A stretch of DNA of 64,000 nucleotides from [Mycobacterium] vasticus (GTDB taxonomy: Bacteria > Actinomycetota > Actinomycetes > Mycobacteriales > Mycobacteriaceae): assembly GCF_020181595.1 (NCBI RefSeq), contig NZ_CP084028.1, positions 1,585,647 through 1,649,646 on the forward strand, written 5' to 3'. Both the position numbers and the translations under genes were made by a program. How positions within the stretch are numbered: the stretch's first letter is position 1; the number at the start of each line of letters is the position of its first letter. Positions 7,970-16,233 of the stretch are shown here, one piece after another. The notes beneath the pieces were generated by a model that had not been told where the DNA came from, did not search any database, and saw only the letters and a program-made list of their open reading frames with translations.

Positions 7970-10830
7970 GCCGGGGCCTGGGCGTCTGCGCTGGGCTCAT
8001 CGTGGGGGGTGTGCGCGGCGATGCCCCGGATGTGCTTGTTGGGACCCCACGGCCGGACCACCTGCGGCCACCAGAACCACTTGCCCAGCAGCACCGCGAT
8101 CGAGGGCATGAAGAACGCCCGCACCACGAAGGTGTCCAACAGCAGTCCGATGGCCACGGTCGTGCCGTACATCCCGATCGCCTTGAGATCACTGAAGAAC
8201 ATGATGCCCATGGTGGCGGCGAACACCATGCCCGCCGAGGTCACCACACCACCGCTGCCGGCCATCGCCCGGATGTAGCCGGTCTTGAGCCCGGCGTGAA
8301 TCTCCTCCTCGAACCGCGAGACCAGCAGCAGGTTGTAGTCCGAGCCCACCGCGAGCAGCACGATCACCGCCAGCACCAGGGTCACCCAGTAGATGTGCTG
8401 GCCGAAGATGTGCTGCCAGATCAACACCGAGATTCCGAACGACGCGGCGATCGAACTGGACGCGGTACCGAGGATCACCACCGCGGCGACCAGACTGCGG
8501 GTGATCATCATCATGATCAGGAAGATCAGCGTCAGCGACGCCACCACGGCGATCATCAGATCATACTTGGCGCCGTCGCTCATGTCCTTGTACAGCGCGG
8601 CCATGCCGCCGACGTACACCTTGGCGTCCGCCAGTGACGACTGCTTGAGGGCCTCTTGGGCCGCGGTGCGCTCCGGCTCCACCCGGGCGATGCCCTCCGC
8701 GGTGGCCGGGTAGGTCTGGTGGGTGACGAAGAATCGCGCCGACTTTCCGTCCGGTGACATGAACTGTCGCAGGCCGATCTGAAAGTCCTTGTTGTCGAAG
8801 GCCTCTGCGGGCAGGTAGAAGAAGTCGTCGTTCTTGGAGTCGTCGAAACTCTGACCCATCATGATCTGGGTGTTGCTCAAGGCGTCCATCTGGTTGACGA
8901 ACGCGTCGAAGGTGGAGTGCACGGTCAGCACCAGCCCGCGCATGATCTTCATGGTGTCGACCACCGCCGGCAACAACTCCACCGCCTGCGGCAGCAGCTT
9001 CGCCGTCTTGGTGATGTCGTCGGACAGGTGATGCAGTTGCTCGGTCATCTGATCCATGCCGTCGGTGGTGTCGAAGGTGGCCCGCATCGCCGCGCACATC
9101 GGAATGTCGAAACAGTGCGGTTCCCAATAGAAGTAGCTCCGCAGCGGCCGGAACTGGTCGTCGAAGTCGGCGATGTGGTCGCGGATCTGATCGGAGATCT
9201 CTACGGTGCGCTGGGTGACCTCGGCGGTGTCGTCGAAGGTCCGGTCGACCTCCTGCAGGTAGCCGTACATCTGGATCAGCAGCGAGATGTCCTTGTCGAG
9301 CTGTTCGGAGATCGTGTCGATGTCCTTGATGCGGTCCTTGAGGGACTTCATGTTCTGGATCATCAACTGGTTGGACGCACTGAGCTGGAACGGTATCGAG
9401 CTGTGCTGCAGCGGAATTCCCAACGGCCGAGTGATGTCCTGGATCATCCCGATGCCGACCACTCGCATGATGTTCTTGGCGACCCGGTCCAGGACGAGCA
9501 TGTCCGCCGGGTTACGCATGTCGTGGTCGGACGTCACCATGGTGATGTCGGGGGCCATCCGGGCAGCGGGGAAGTGCTGCTCCGCGGCCGAGTAACTCAC
9601 GTTGACCGGGGTCTCCTTGGGCAGGTACTTCCGGTCGTCGTAGCCCGGCTTGAACCCCGGCAGCGCGACCAGGCCCACCATGATCACCGCAAGGCTGGCC
9701 ACCGCGATCGGTCCCGGCCAGCGCACCACGGCGACCCCCGCGCGTCGCCAGAAGCCACCCGGCCCGGTCTTCTTCGCGTCCAGCAGGCCGAAGCTGGTGA
9801 CCACCACCAGCATCGCCGGCCCCAGCGTGAGGGCGGCGGCGACCACCACGAGCATGCCCACGCACACCGGGATGCCCATGGTGTGGAAGTAGGGCAGCCG
9901 GGTGAAATACAGCATCGCCGACGCCCCGGCGATGGTCAGCCCCGACCCGAGCACCACCGGGGTGACGCTGCGCACGGTGATGTAGTAGGCGTCGACGCGT
10001 TCCGCACCGGCCAGCCGCGCCTCGCGGTAGCGGCCGATCAGGAAGATGCCGTAGTCGGTGCCGGCGGCGATCGCGAGCATCACCATGATGTTGACCGCGA
10101 ACGTCGTCAGGCCCATGAAGTCGTGAAAGCCGAGGAATGCCACCACACCACGGGCACACATGAGTTCCAGCAGGGTCAGGAACAGCTGTGTCAGCATCGC
10201 CGCGAACGACCGGAAGACGATCAGCAGCATGATGGCGATCGCGGCGATGGTGAACAGGGTGATCTTCACCAGGCTGGCATCGCCGATCTGGCGCAGGTCG
10301 GCGGTCAGCGCCGCGGGCCCGGCGACGTAGGCCTGCACTCCGGGCGGGGCGCGGGTGTCGTCGATAGCCTTGCGCACCGCCACGACCGAGTCGTTGGCCT
10401 CGGTCATGCCCTGGTTGCCGACCAGGTTCAGCATGATGTAGGCGGCCTTGGCGTCCGGGCTCTGCACACCGGCCGCGGTCAGCCGGTCATGCCAGAAGTC
10501 CTGGGCGTGCTCGACGTGGTCCTTGTCGGCCACCAGCTTCGCCACGATCTCGTCGTAGTAGTGGTGGGCGGGTTCGCCGAGTTCGTCCTGGCCGACGACC
10601 ACAACCATCACGGTGCTGTTGGACTTGTACTCCTGGAAGTTCTCGCCCACCAACTTGCTGGCGACCATCGAGGGCGCGTCCATCGGCGCCAGCGGCGCGG
10701 AATGCTCCTCGGAAATCACTTCCAGCTGAGGAACAAAGACATTCACCAGGACGGTGAGCACGATCCAGGCGATGATGATCGGCACCGCGAAGATCCGCAG
10801 CATGTGGGCGAAGAACGGCCGCTTGGTCAT
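7957..10830 (-). CDS. MmpL-family RND transporter (MmpL4/MmpL5-like)
   Basis: This 957-residue RND permease begins MTKRPFFAHMLRIFAVPIII. It has the MmpL layout: a first TM segment, a large periplasmic loop, a TM bundle with AAGTDYGIFLIGRYREAR, a second loop with a long coiled region (about residues 470-620), and a second bundle with LLAVGSDYNLLLVSRFEEE. From memory, several blocks, such as AAGVQSPDAKAAYIMLNLVG and SDHDMRNPADMLVLD, are very close to M. tuberculosis MmpL4. MmpL4 and MmpL5 with MmpS4 and MmpS5 export mycobactin and carboxymycobactin. The stop of the upstream mmpS overlaps this start by 4 bases. Export of siderophore is a family-based inference; a lipid or glycopeptidolipid substrate remains possible. 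Confidence 0.9.
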   Translation of the reverse strand: MTKRPFFAHMLRIFAVPIIIAWIVLTVLVNVFVPQLEVISEEHSAPLAPMDAPSMVASKLVGENFQEYKSNSTVMVVVVGQDELGEPAHHYYDEIVAKLVADKDHVEHAQDFWHDRLTAAGVQSPDAKAAYIMLNLVGNQGMTEANDSVVAVRKAIDDTRAPPGVQAYVAGPAALTADLRQIGDASLVKITLFTIAAIAIMLLIVFRSFAAMLTQLFLTLLELMCARGVVAFLGFHDFMGLTTFAVNIMVMLAIAAGTDYGIFLIGRYREARLAGAERVDAYYITVRSVTPVVLGSGLTIAGASAMLYFTRLPYFHTMGIPVCVGMLVVVAAALTLGPAMLVVVTSFGLLDAKKTGPGGFWRRAGVAVVRWPGPIAVASLAVIMVGLVALPGFKPGYDDRKYLPKETPVNVSYSAAEQHFPAARMAPDITMVTSDHDMRNPADMLVLDRVAKNIMRVVGIGMIQDITRPLGIPLQHSSIPFQLSASNQLMIQNMKSLKDRIKDIDTISEQLDKDISLLIQMYGYLQEVDRTFDDTAEVTQRTVEISDQIRDHIADFDDQFRPLRSYFYWEPHCFDIPMCAAMRATFDTTDGMDQMTEQLHHLSDDITKTAKLLPQAVELLPAVVDTMKIMRGLVLTVHSTFDAFVNQMDALSNTQIMMGQSFDDSKNDDFFYLPAEAFDNKDFQIGLRQFMSPDGKSARFFVTHQTYPATAEGIARVEPERTAAQEALKQSSLADAKVYVGGMAALYKDMSDGAKYDLMIAVVASLTLIFLIMMMITRSLVAAVVILGTASSSIAASFGISVLIWQHIFGQHIYWVTLVLAVIVLLAVGSDYNLLLVSRFEEEIHAGLKTGYIRAMAGSGGVVTSAGMVFAATMGIMFFSDLKAIGMYGTTVAIGLLLDTFVVRAFFMPSIAVLLGKWFWWPQVVRPWGPNKHIRGIAAHTPHDEPSADAQAPAQLS

Positions 10831-11270
10831 CCGGACTTCACCAGACAGAAGGTCTGGGCGTTGAAGCCGCTGGCGCGCCGCTCGTCGAGCAGCCGGTCGT
10901 CGATCTTGATCCGGCAGCCGATCTCACCGGAGTTGCCCTGCACGATCATGTTGGCCTGCACGGCGGGCAGCACCGTGACGACGGTGAAGCTCCACGGCAA
11001 TGTCACACCGGTGAGCTGGTGGACGTTGGCTTCGGCATCCCAGTAGTTGATGTCGGCCGTGGTTCCGGGCGGTCCGAACGCCTCGTAGGCCACCGATTTC
11101 GGATTGAACTGCACGATCTCGATGCCGGCGCCGGCGTGGGGATTGAGATCTTGGGAGGCGAAAACCTTGTGCAGTCGCATGACGATCACGCTCGAGATGC
11201 AGATGACGACGATGAAGACCAGCGGAATCCAGTGCCTTTTGAGTATGGCGGCAGGGGAGACCCTTCTCAT
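10827..11270 (-). CDS. MmpS-family membrane accessory protein
   Basis: The ATG at 11270 is preceded by AGGCGGTGAG and gives 147 residues. One TM helix at about residues 12-32 (HWIPLVFIVVICISSVIVM) is followed by a periplasmic beta-rich domain with NYWDAEANVHQLTGVTLPW, the MmpS signature. MmpS proteins work as periplasmic partners of the MmpL transporter encoded next to them, and here the genes overlap. Similarity in length and motifs is to MmpS4/MmpS5. A longer in-frame start (11414) lacks a ribosome binding site and would add a non-conserved tail. Confidence 0.88.
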   Translation of the reverse strand: MRRVSPAAILKRHWIPLVFIVVICISSVIVMRLHKVFASQDLNPHAGAGIEIVQFNPKSVAYEAFGPPGTTADINYWDAEANVHQLTGVTLPWSFTVVTVLPAVQANMIVQGNSGEIGCRIKIDDRLLDERRASGFNAQTFCLVKSG

Positions 11271-11323
11271 CTCACCGCCTTCACGCTGGTCGATAATGCG
11301 GTCGAACTTCGCCTCAGGCAGCA

Positions 11324-11343
11324 TAACCTTCGCTTGCCTAACC
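11324..11343 (-). promoter_or_regulatory. Degenerate IdeR-like site upstream of mmpS
   Basis: Read on the minus strand this is GGTTAGGCAAGCGAAGGTTA. The first arm, TTAGGCAAGC, matches the IdeR consensus TTAGGTTAGSCTAACCTAA well, but the second arm is poor. The arm TAGGCAAGC is identical to the first arm of the strong box at 47939. It lies 54 bp upstream of the mmpS start. Its function is doubtful. Confidence 0.25.
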
Positions 11344-11422
11344 ATTGCAAGTGCTACAGCCGCCGTTCGTAAATTGTCGCTGGCGCAGCACCGGCGCGGG
11401 TGTTTCAGTAGCATGGCCGCTG

Positions 11423-12007
11423 ATGCACGATCTGGTGAATGGCGTCCGTTTCGGCGCGGTGGTCATCGTGGCAACGCTGGCACTGGCCGGCTGCAGCGGT
11501 GCAGGAAGGTCCGACCCGACGTCGGCGCAGACGTCGCCGTCGTCGGCCTGGTCGCGCCCCGATGCGCCCCCGGACCCGCGCACCCTGATGAGCGCCGGTG
11601 ACCTCGCCGTCGCGCAGGTCCCCGACAGCGTGCTGATCTTCATTGAGAGCCAGACCAACGACGCGGGCACCTGGAAGGCGCGGGTGGTCACCCCCGACGG
11701 CGTCGAACATCAGCTCGAGATCGGCTCCGACGCGACCGTGGTGTTGGTCGGTCCGACGGCCACCGACGACGGTGACGGCGACAAGGCCAAGCGCCGGGCC
11801 AATGTCGACGGCGCGCACCTGGACTACCGGGCCGCGGTCGCCAAGGTGCTCGCAGCGCTGCCCAACGGGTCCATCACCGAGCTCAGCCTGCTCGACATGA
11901 ACGGCACCGTGGTGTGGGACGCCGATGTGTGGGACACCGACCTGGTCGAACACGACGTCGTCGTCGACGCGGCATCGGGTGCGGTCACCGCCAACCGGCA
12001 GGTCTAG
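11423..12007 (+). CDS. Putative lipoprotein with a PepSY-like C-terminal domain
   Basis: Starting at the ATG at 11423, the 194-residue protein has a lipoprotein signal peptide ending in the lipobox LAGC (Cys24). A Ser/Pro/Asp-rich linker follows, then repeated acidic beta-strand segments. The last 60 residues (DYRAAVAKVLAALP, VVWDADVWDTD, HDVVVDAASGAV) look like a PepSY-type domain, which often serves as an inhibitor or stress module outside the membrane. It is divergent to mmpS and convergent with the DHDPR-like gene. No specific function can be assigned. Confidence 0.7.
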   Translation: MHDLVNGVRFGAVVIVATLALAGCSGAGRSDPTSAQTSPSSAWSRPDAPPDPRTLMSAGDLAVAQVPDSVLIFIESQTNDAGTWKARVVTPDGVEHQLEIGSDATVVLVGPTATDDGDGDKAKRRANVDGAHLDYRAAVAKVLAALPNGSITELSLLDMNGTVVWDADVWDTDLVEHDVVVDAASGAVTANRQV

Positions 12008-12027
12008 CCGCTCAGCTCCCGCTCCGC

Positions 12028-12084
12028 GAGCGTGCACGATTGTCCGGTATTTCCCCAGGTGGCGGTGGACAATTCTGCACGCTC
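12028..12084. repeat. Large imperfect inverted repeat between convergent genes, possible bidirectional terminator
   Basis: GAGCGTGCACGATTGTCC (12028-12045) is complementary to 12067-12084 at 16 of 18 positions, with a 21-base loop. It sits between the ends of the lipoprotein and DHDPR-like genes, a terminator position, but has no run of T. The core GAGCGTGC is shared with the palindrome at 63306-63363. Confidence 0.55.
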
Positions 12085-12110
12085 ACGTCAGGACGGGTGG
12101 CGCCCAGGGC

Positions 12111-13157
12111 TCAGATCAGGGCGCGGCCGGTGATCGGCGGCAGGTCGGCGAGAGTGACGATGCCCGGTGCGGCAGCGACCACCGTCGGCACCGCATTGGT
12201 CACCGGCATCCCGGTGTAGATGGAGCCCAGGCCGTTGAAGTTCGGTTCGTTCCAGTCCTTGGGCGGCAGGCAGTTGATCACGGTGCGCATGTTGGGCACC
12301 CCGAAGACTTGGATCACGTGGCCGTGCGCCACCGGCTTGGGTGGTGTGACGTGGCTGCCCATGATCCAGTTGAAGCCGACGCTGACCACATTGCGCTCAC
12401 CCACCCAGCCGCGGTGGTAGCCGAACACGCTGCCCACGGTGCCGGCCGGGATCTTCATGAAGCCCAGGTCGGAATCGGCGGTGGCGGCGGTGAACTGGAC
12501 GTCGAAGGTGATCCGATCCAGCTTCGCGCCGATCGCGTCGGCCATCATCGCCGCGGACTCGGCGAACACCTCGCTCTCGCGGCGGACGCTCTCGGCCATC
12601 CCCGGGGTGTCGGGATCCTGGGCGAATCCCATCGCCGCCATGGTGGGCGCGGACTCATATGTCGAGCAGTCCACCGACTCGGTGATCCGGATCTCGTCGA
12701 CCCGCTCGCACGCCCCCGACAGCACCATGCCGACCATGTTGGTCAGCCCTGGGTGCGCGCCACTGCCGAACATCGTGGAATTGCCGGCCCGGCAGGCGTC
12801 TTCGATGCGCTGGAGGTCGGCCGGACTCTGTTTGCCGCCGGTGATCCAGGCCGCGGTGGAGCACACGTTGACGCCGGCCTCCAGCAGTCGCACCAACTCG
12901 TCGATGCTCGGCCACAGCGGGTTGTAGCAACAGGCGTCCGGTCGCAGCGCGATCAGCGCGTCGATGTCGTCGGTGGCGGTGATCCCGGTCGGCTCCGGCC
13001 AGCCGGCCAGCTCGGCGGCGTCCACCCCGACCTTGTCCTTGCCGTGGGCGTAGACACCCACCAGCTCCATGTCGGGACGGCCGATGATGGCGTGCAGCGA
13101 GCGCTGCCCGATGTTGCCGGTGGTCCACTGGATGATGCGAAGCGGGCGGTCGGTCAC
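12111..13157 (-). CDS. Dihydrodipicolinate reductase-like NAD(P)-binding protein
   Basis: The GTG at 13157 overlaps the stop of the upstream dehydrogenase gene (GTGA) and gives 348 residues beginning VTDRPLRIIQWTTGNIGQRS. The TTGNIG turn of a Rossmann fold is followed by the pattern of mycobacterial DHDPR N-terminal-like oxidoreductases, e.g. MELVGVYAHGKDKVGVDAAE. These proteins are not the lysine-pathway DapB. Their substrates are unknown, and some relatives act on amines or in lipid and steroid metabolism. It is the last gene of a three-gene unit with two acyl-CoA dehydrogenases, which suggests a role in breakdown of an unidentified acyl-CoA. Confidence 0.82.
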   Translation of the reverse strand: MTDRPLRIIQWTTGNIGQRSLHAIIGRPDMELVGVYAHGKDKVGVDAAELAGWPEPTGITATDDIDALIALRPDACCYNPLWPSIDELVRLLEAGVNVCSTAAWITGGKQSPADLQRIEDACRAGNSTMFGSGAHPGLTNMVGMVLSGACERVDEIRITESVDCSTYESAPTMAAMGFAQDPDTPGMAESVRRESEVFAESAAMMADAIGAKLDRITFDVQFTAATADSDLGFMKIPAGTVGSVFGYHRGWVGERNVVSVGFNWIMGSHVTPPKPVAHGHVIQVFGVPNMRTVINCLPPKDWNEPNFNGLGSIYTGMPVTNAVPTVVAAAPGIVTLADLPPITGRALI

Positions 13158-14263
13158 AGCTTGACCAAGTCGTAGCTGCCCAGGTTGTTCATCAGCACGT
13201 GCAGCTGGTCCTGCGACGAGCCCAGGGTGTGCTCGATCGCGGTGAGCCGGGCCGCGTAGTGACCGACGGGGTACTCCCAGGTCACTCCGATGCCGCCGTG
13301 CAACTGGATGGCCTCCTGGGCGATGTGCCGCCCGGACCGGCCGATCTGCAGCTTGGCGCGAGCAGCGACCAGCGGGTCGAGGTTGTCGTCGGCGATCGAC
13401 ATGGCCGCGTACATGCTCATGCTGCGCGCCAACTCCAACGACACGTACATGTCGGCGGCGCGCTGGGTCAGGGTCTGGAAGGTGTTGAGGGTGACCCCGA
13501 ACTGCTTGCGGGTCTTGAGGTAATCGGTGGTCAGCCGCAACGCCTCCTCCATCGCGCCGACCGCCTCGGCGCACACCGCCGAGGAGATCCTGATGATCGC
13601 GCGCTCGATGGCGGCGGTGGCATCGGTGGCCTCACCCAACGGCGTGCCGGGGGTGTCGGCCAAGTCGATCTGAGCACCGCGCTGGCCGTCGTAGGTCCGG
13701 TATGGCCGGCGTGACAGTCCGGCGGCCTGCCCGTCGACCAGGAACAGCCCGGTTCCGCCGTCGGGCAGCGCGGCGCTGACCACCAGCGTGTCAGCCCGGT
13801 CCCCGGTCAGCACCGGGTTCTTGCAGCCGTTCAGCGACCATGAATCACCTTGCCGCACCGCGGTGGTGGTCACCTTCGCGGATGCGCCACGCTGACCCGG
13901 CTCGGTGTGGGCGAAGGCCAGGATCTGCTCGCCCTCAGCGACGGCGTCCAGCAGTGCGCGCTGCTGCTCATCGCCACGCTCGGCGATCAACGCGCCCGGT
14001 CCCAGTGCGCCGTGCACCACGGGCTCGGGGGCCAGTCGCCGGCCGAACTCGGTGAGTACCACCATGATCTCCAGCGGACCGGACTCTTCGGGGTCGAAGC
14101 CCAGGCCGAGGATCCCGGTCTCCGCCAACTGTTTCCACAACTCGGGGTTGAACCCGGGTTCGGTCTCTATGACGGCGTTGCGGGTCTCGGTGTCATAGCC
14201 TGCCAAGATCGAACGGGTGGTGTCGCGAAGCAGAACCTGCTCGTCGCTGAATTGAAAGTCCAT
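13154..14263 (-). CDS. Acyl-CoA dehydrogenase family protein (FadE type, small subunit-like)
   Basis: The chosen start, ATG at 14263 (MDFQFSDEQVLLRDT), lies 9 bases behind AGGAGGT; the ATG at 14272 touches that sequence and is less likely. The 369-residue flavoprotein has acyl-CoA dehydrogenase N-terminal, middle and C-terminal domains. It ends with TRKQFGVTLNTFQTLTQRAADMY and IQLHGGIGVTWEYPVGHY. It is encoded directly after a second dehydrogenase. Paired divergent FadE genes in mycobacteria often form heteromeric enzymes acting on steroid side chains or unusual acyl-CoAs, so this pair may do the same. I cannot tell the substrate. Confidence 0.88.
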   Translation of the reverse strand: MDFQFSDEQVLLRDTTRSILAGYDTETRNAVIETEPGFNPELWKQLAETGILGLGFDPEESGPLEIMVVLTEFGRRLAPEPVVHGALGPGALIAERGDEQQRALLDAVAEGEQILAFAHTEPGQRGASAKVTTTAVRQGDSWSLNGCKNPVLTGDRADTLVVSAALPDGGTGLFLVDGQAAGLSRRPYRTYDGQRGAQIDLADTPGTPLGEATDATAAIERAIIRISSAVCAEAVGAMEEALRLTTDYLKTRKQFGVTLNTFQTLTQRAADMYVSLELARSMSMYAAMSIADDNLDPLVAARAKLQIGRSGRHIAQEAIQLHGGIGVTWEYPVGHYAARLTAIEHTLGSSQDQLHVLMNNLGSYDLVKL

Positions 14264-14277
14264 GGCCGTCATACCTC

Positions 14278-15438
14278 CTAAAGGCCGAGAATGGTCGACG
14301 CGATGATGGTGCGCTGAATCTCGTTGCTGCCGCCGTAGATCGACGTCTTGCGGTAGTTCAGGTACGTCGGTACCGCATCCTGTGCCCACGCCGGCGACAC
14401 GATGCCGTCGCCGGCCTCGAACGGCAGTCCGTCGGGCCCGGCCAACTCCACGAACAGCTCGGTCGCGGTCTGCTGCAGCTGGCTGCCCCGCAGCTTGAGC
14501 ACCGACGAAGCCGGGCTCGGCTTACCGTCGGCGGAGTCGCTCGACACCCGCATCTGGGTGAGTTCCAGTGCCAGCAGGTCGTTCTCGAGTTCGGCGACCC
14601 GCGCGGCGAACAGCGGATCATCGAGAGCACCCAGCGCCTGGGCGCGCTGCTTGACCTCGGCCAGGCGCACCTTGGTGCGGGTCACCCCGGCGATGCCGGT
14701 CCGCTCATTGCCCAGCAGGAACTTCGCGTAGGTCCAGCCGTGGTTCTCTTCGCCGACCAGTTGATCGGCGGGCACCCGCACGTCGGAGAAGAACACCTCG
14801 TTGACCTCATAGCCACCGTCGATCAGCTTGATCGGCCGCATCTCGACACCGGGGGTGTTCACCTCGAACAGCAGGAACGAGATGCCGGCCTGCTTCTTCG
14901 GCGCCTGTGGGTCGGTGCGCACCAGGCAGAAGATCCAGTCCGCGTGCTGTCCCAGGGTGGTCCAGGTCTTCTGCCCGTTGACGATGTAGCTGTCGCCGTC
15001 GCGCACCGCCGTGGTGCGCAGGCTGGCCAGATCCGAGCCCGCGTCCGGCTCGGAAAAGCCTTGACACCACCAGATGTCGAGGTTGGCGGTGGCCGGCAGG
15101 AAGCGCTCCTTTGTGGCCTGGGAGCCGAACTCGGCGATCACCGGACCGACCATCTTGGCGTTGAAGGTCAAGGGCTCGGGTACCGACGCCAGTTGCATCT
15201 CGTCGAGCCAGATCTGGTGCTGGGTCAGCGTCCAGTCCTTGCCGCCCCACTCGACGGGCCAGTTCGGCACCGCCAGACCGTTCGCGTTGAGGATCTTCTG
15301 GGTGGTGACGATGTCATCGGGGAAGATCGAGTGGCCCAACCGGCCGCGTTCGCGGATTTCGGCGGGGATCTCGGTGGTGAAGAAGGTGCGCATCTCGTCG
15401 CGGAACGCAGCTTCCTCCGCGGACAGTGCCAGTCTCAC
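14278..15438 (-). CDS. Acyl-CoA dehydrogenase family protein (FadE type)
   Basis: The GTG at 15438 is preceded by GGGAGGTAGAC and gives 386 residues, VRLALSAEEAAFRDEMRTFF onward. Flavin- and substrate-binding blocks WCQGFSEPDAGSDLASLRT and KTWTTLGQHADW are clear, and the C-terminus has KTSIYGGSNEIQRTIIASTILGL, the standard ending. It is the first gene of the unit, followed by a 14-bp gap and the second FadE. An in-frame extension to 15618 is not conserved and lacks a ribosome binding site. Substrate unknown. Confidence 0.9.
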   Translation of the reverse strand: MRLALSAEEAAFRDEMRTFFTTEIPAEIRERGRLGHSIFPDDIVTTQKILNANGLAVPNWPVEWGGKDWTLTQHQIWLDEMQLASVPEPLTFNAKMVGPVIAEFGSQATKERFLPATANLDIWWCQGFSEPDAGSDLASLRTTAVRDGDSYIVNGQKTWTTLGQHADWIFCLVRTDPQAPKKQAGISFLLFEVNTPGVEMRPIKLIDGGYEVNEVFFSDVRVPADQLVGEENHGWTYAKFLLGNERTGIAGVTRTKVRLAEVKQRAQALGALDDPLFAARVAELENDLLALELTQMRVSSDSADGKPSPASSVLKLRGSQLQQTATELFVELAGPDGLPFEAGDGIVSPAWAQDAVPTYLNYRKTSIYGGSNEIQRTIIASTILGL

Positions 15439-15546
15439 GTCTACCTCCCGGTTGGTTGGTGAACACACGGTTGGTATGCACCCTAATCGGCACCCCGAGG
15501 GTGCTGCGGGGGAGGTCGCGCCATGCGTTTTTGTAGTCTGGAGCTC

Positions 15547-16083
15547 ATGAGACGGTGGGTCGTCGCGCTCTGTGTCCTGCTGATGTGTGTCGCCTCGTGC
15601 TCGGCTGAGCCCGCACACAAGGCCGAGCCGCGATCACCGTCGAGTACCCAGCAGGCGCCGGCGGTCAAACCGGCCGCACATCTGGGCCAGACCCTGAACC
15701 TGCTGCGGATCGGCGGGCAGCAGATCGCGGTGACGCTGACCGAGATCGTTTCGCCCGCCACCGTCCCCAACGGCTGGGGTGAGGCCGGCAAGTCCTACGC
15801 CGCGACCAAACTGCGCATCGAGAACACCGGAACGACGACGATCGTCGGAAACAGCCAGAGCGATGTCTCGGTGATCGGTTCCGACGATCAGAGCTATACG
15901 GCCGATTTTGCGACGGTGACCGAGTGCTCGGACTTCACCGACGGGTGGTTCCTGATCGCCGCCGGATCGTCGAAAGCCGGGTGCGTGGTGTTCGCGCTGC
16001 CCACCGGCGTCACCGTCGCCAAGGTCCGCTATTCACCGTCGTCGGGGATCTCCCAGGACATCGGGGAGTGGCTGAACCCCTAG
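15547..16083 (+). CDS. Putative lipoprotein, DUF4352-like
   Basis: The ATG at 15547 gives 178 residues: MRRWVVALCVLLMCVASCSAEP is a lipoprotein signal peptide with the lipobox VASC (Cys18). After a Pro/Ser/Ala linker there is one beta-sandwich domain (QQIAVTLTEIV, YAATKLRIENTGTTTIVGN, WFLIAAGSSKAGCVVFALPT), the pattern of DUF4352-like extracellular domains. Function unknown. It stands alone between the FadE unit and the HNH gene. Confidence 0.65.
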   Translation: MRRWVVALCVLLMCVASCSAEPAHKAEPRSPSSTQQAPAVKPAAHLGQTLNLLRIGGQQIAVTLTEIVSPATVPNGWGEAGKSYAATKLRIENTGTTTIVGNSQSDVSVIGSDDQSYTADFATVTECSDFTDGWFLIAAGSSKAGCVVFALPTGVTVAKVRYSPSSGISQDIGEWLNP

Positions 16084-16221
16084 CGTCGCCGCCAGACCTC
16101 GTCCGAATGGGCCAAAATGTGCCCGGCCGTGCGATCTGATATCGCCGGTGCTATCACGCTCCTGATCAGTGTATTCACTTGCGTCACAATGGTTTTGATG
16201 GCGCGCGCCAGTGATTTTCGG

Positions 16222-16227
16222 TAGAAT
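16222..16227 (+). promoter_or_regulatory. -10 hexamer for a leaderless HNH gene transcript
   Basis: TAGAAT matches TANNNT, with four of six bases identical to TATAAT in the variable part included, and ends 6 bases before the ATG at 16234. No ribosome binding site is present, so the transcript is probably leaderless. Confidence 0.45.
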
Positions 16228-16233
16228 TCGAAC

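Noticed and set aside
8917..11046. Long plus-strand open frame opposite mmpL
   Set aside because: It covers the antisense of the MmpL coding sequence, is rich in His/Arg/Val of shadow type and lacks a ribosome binding site.
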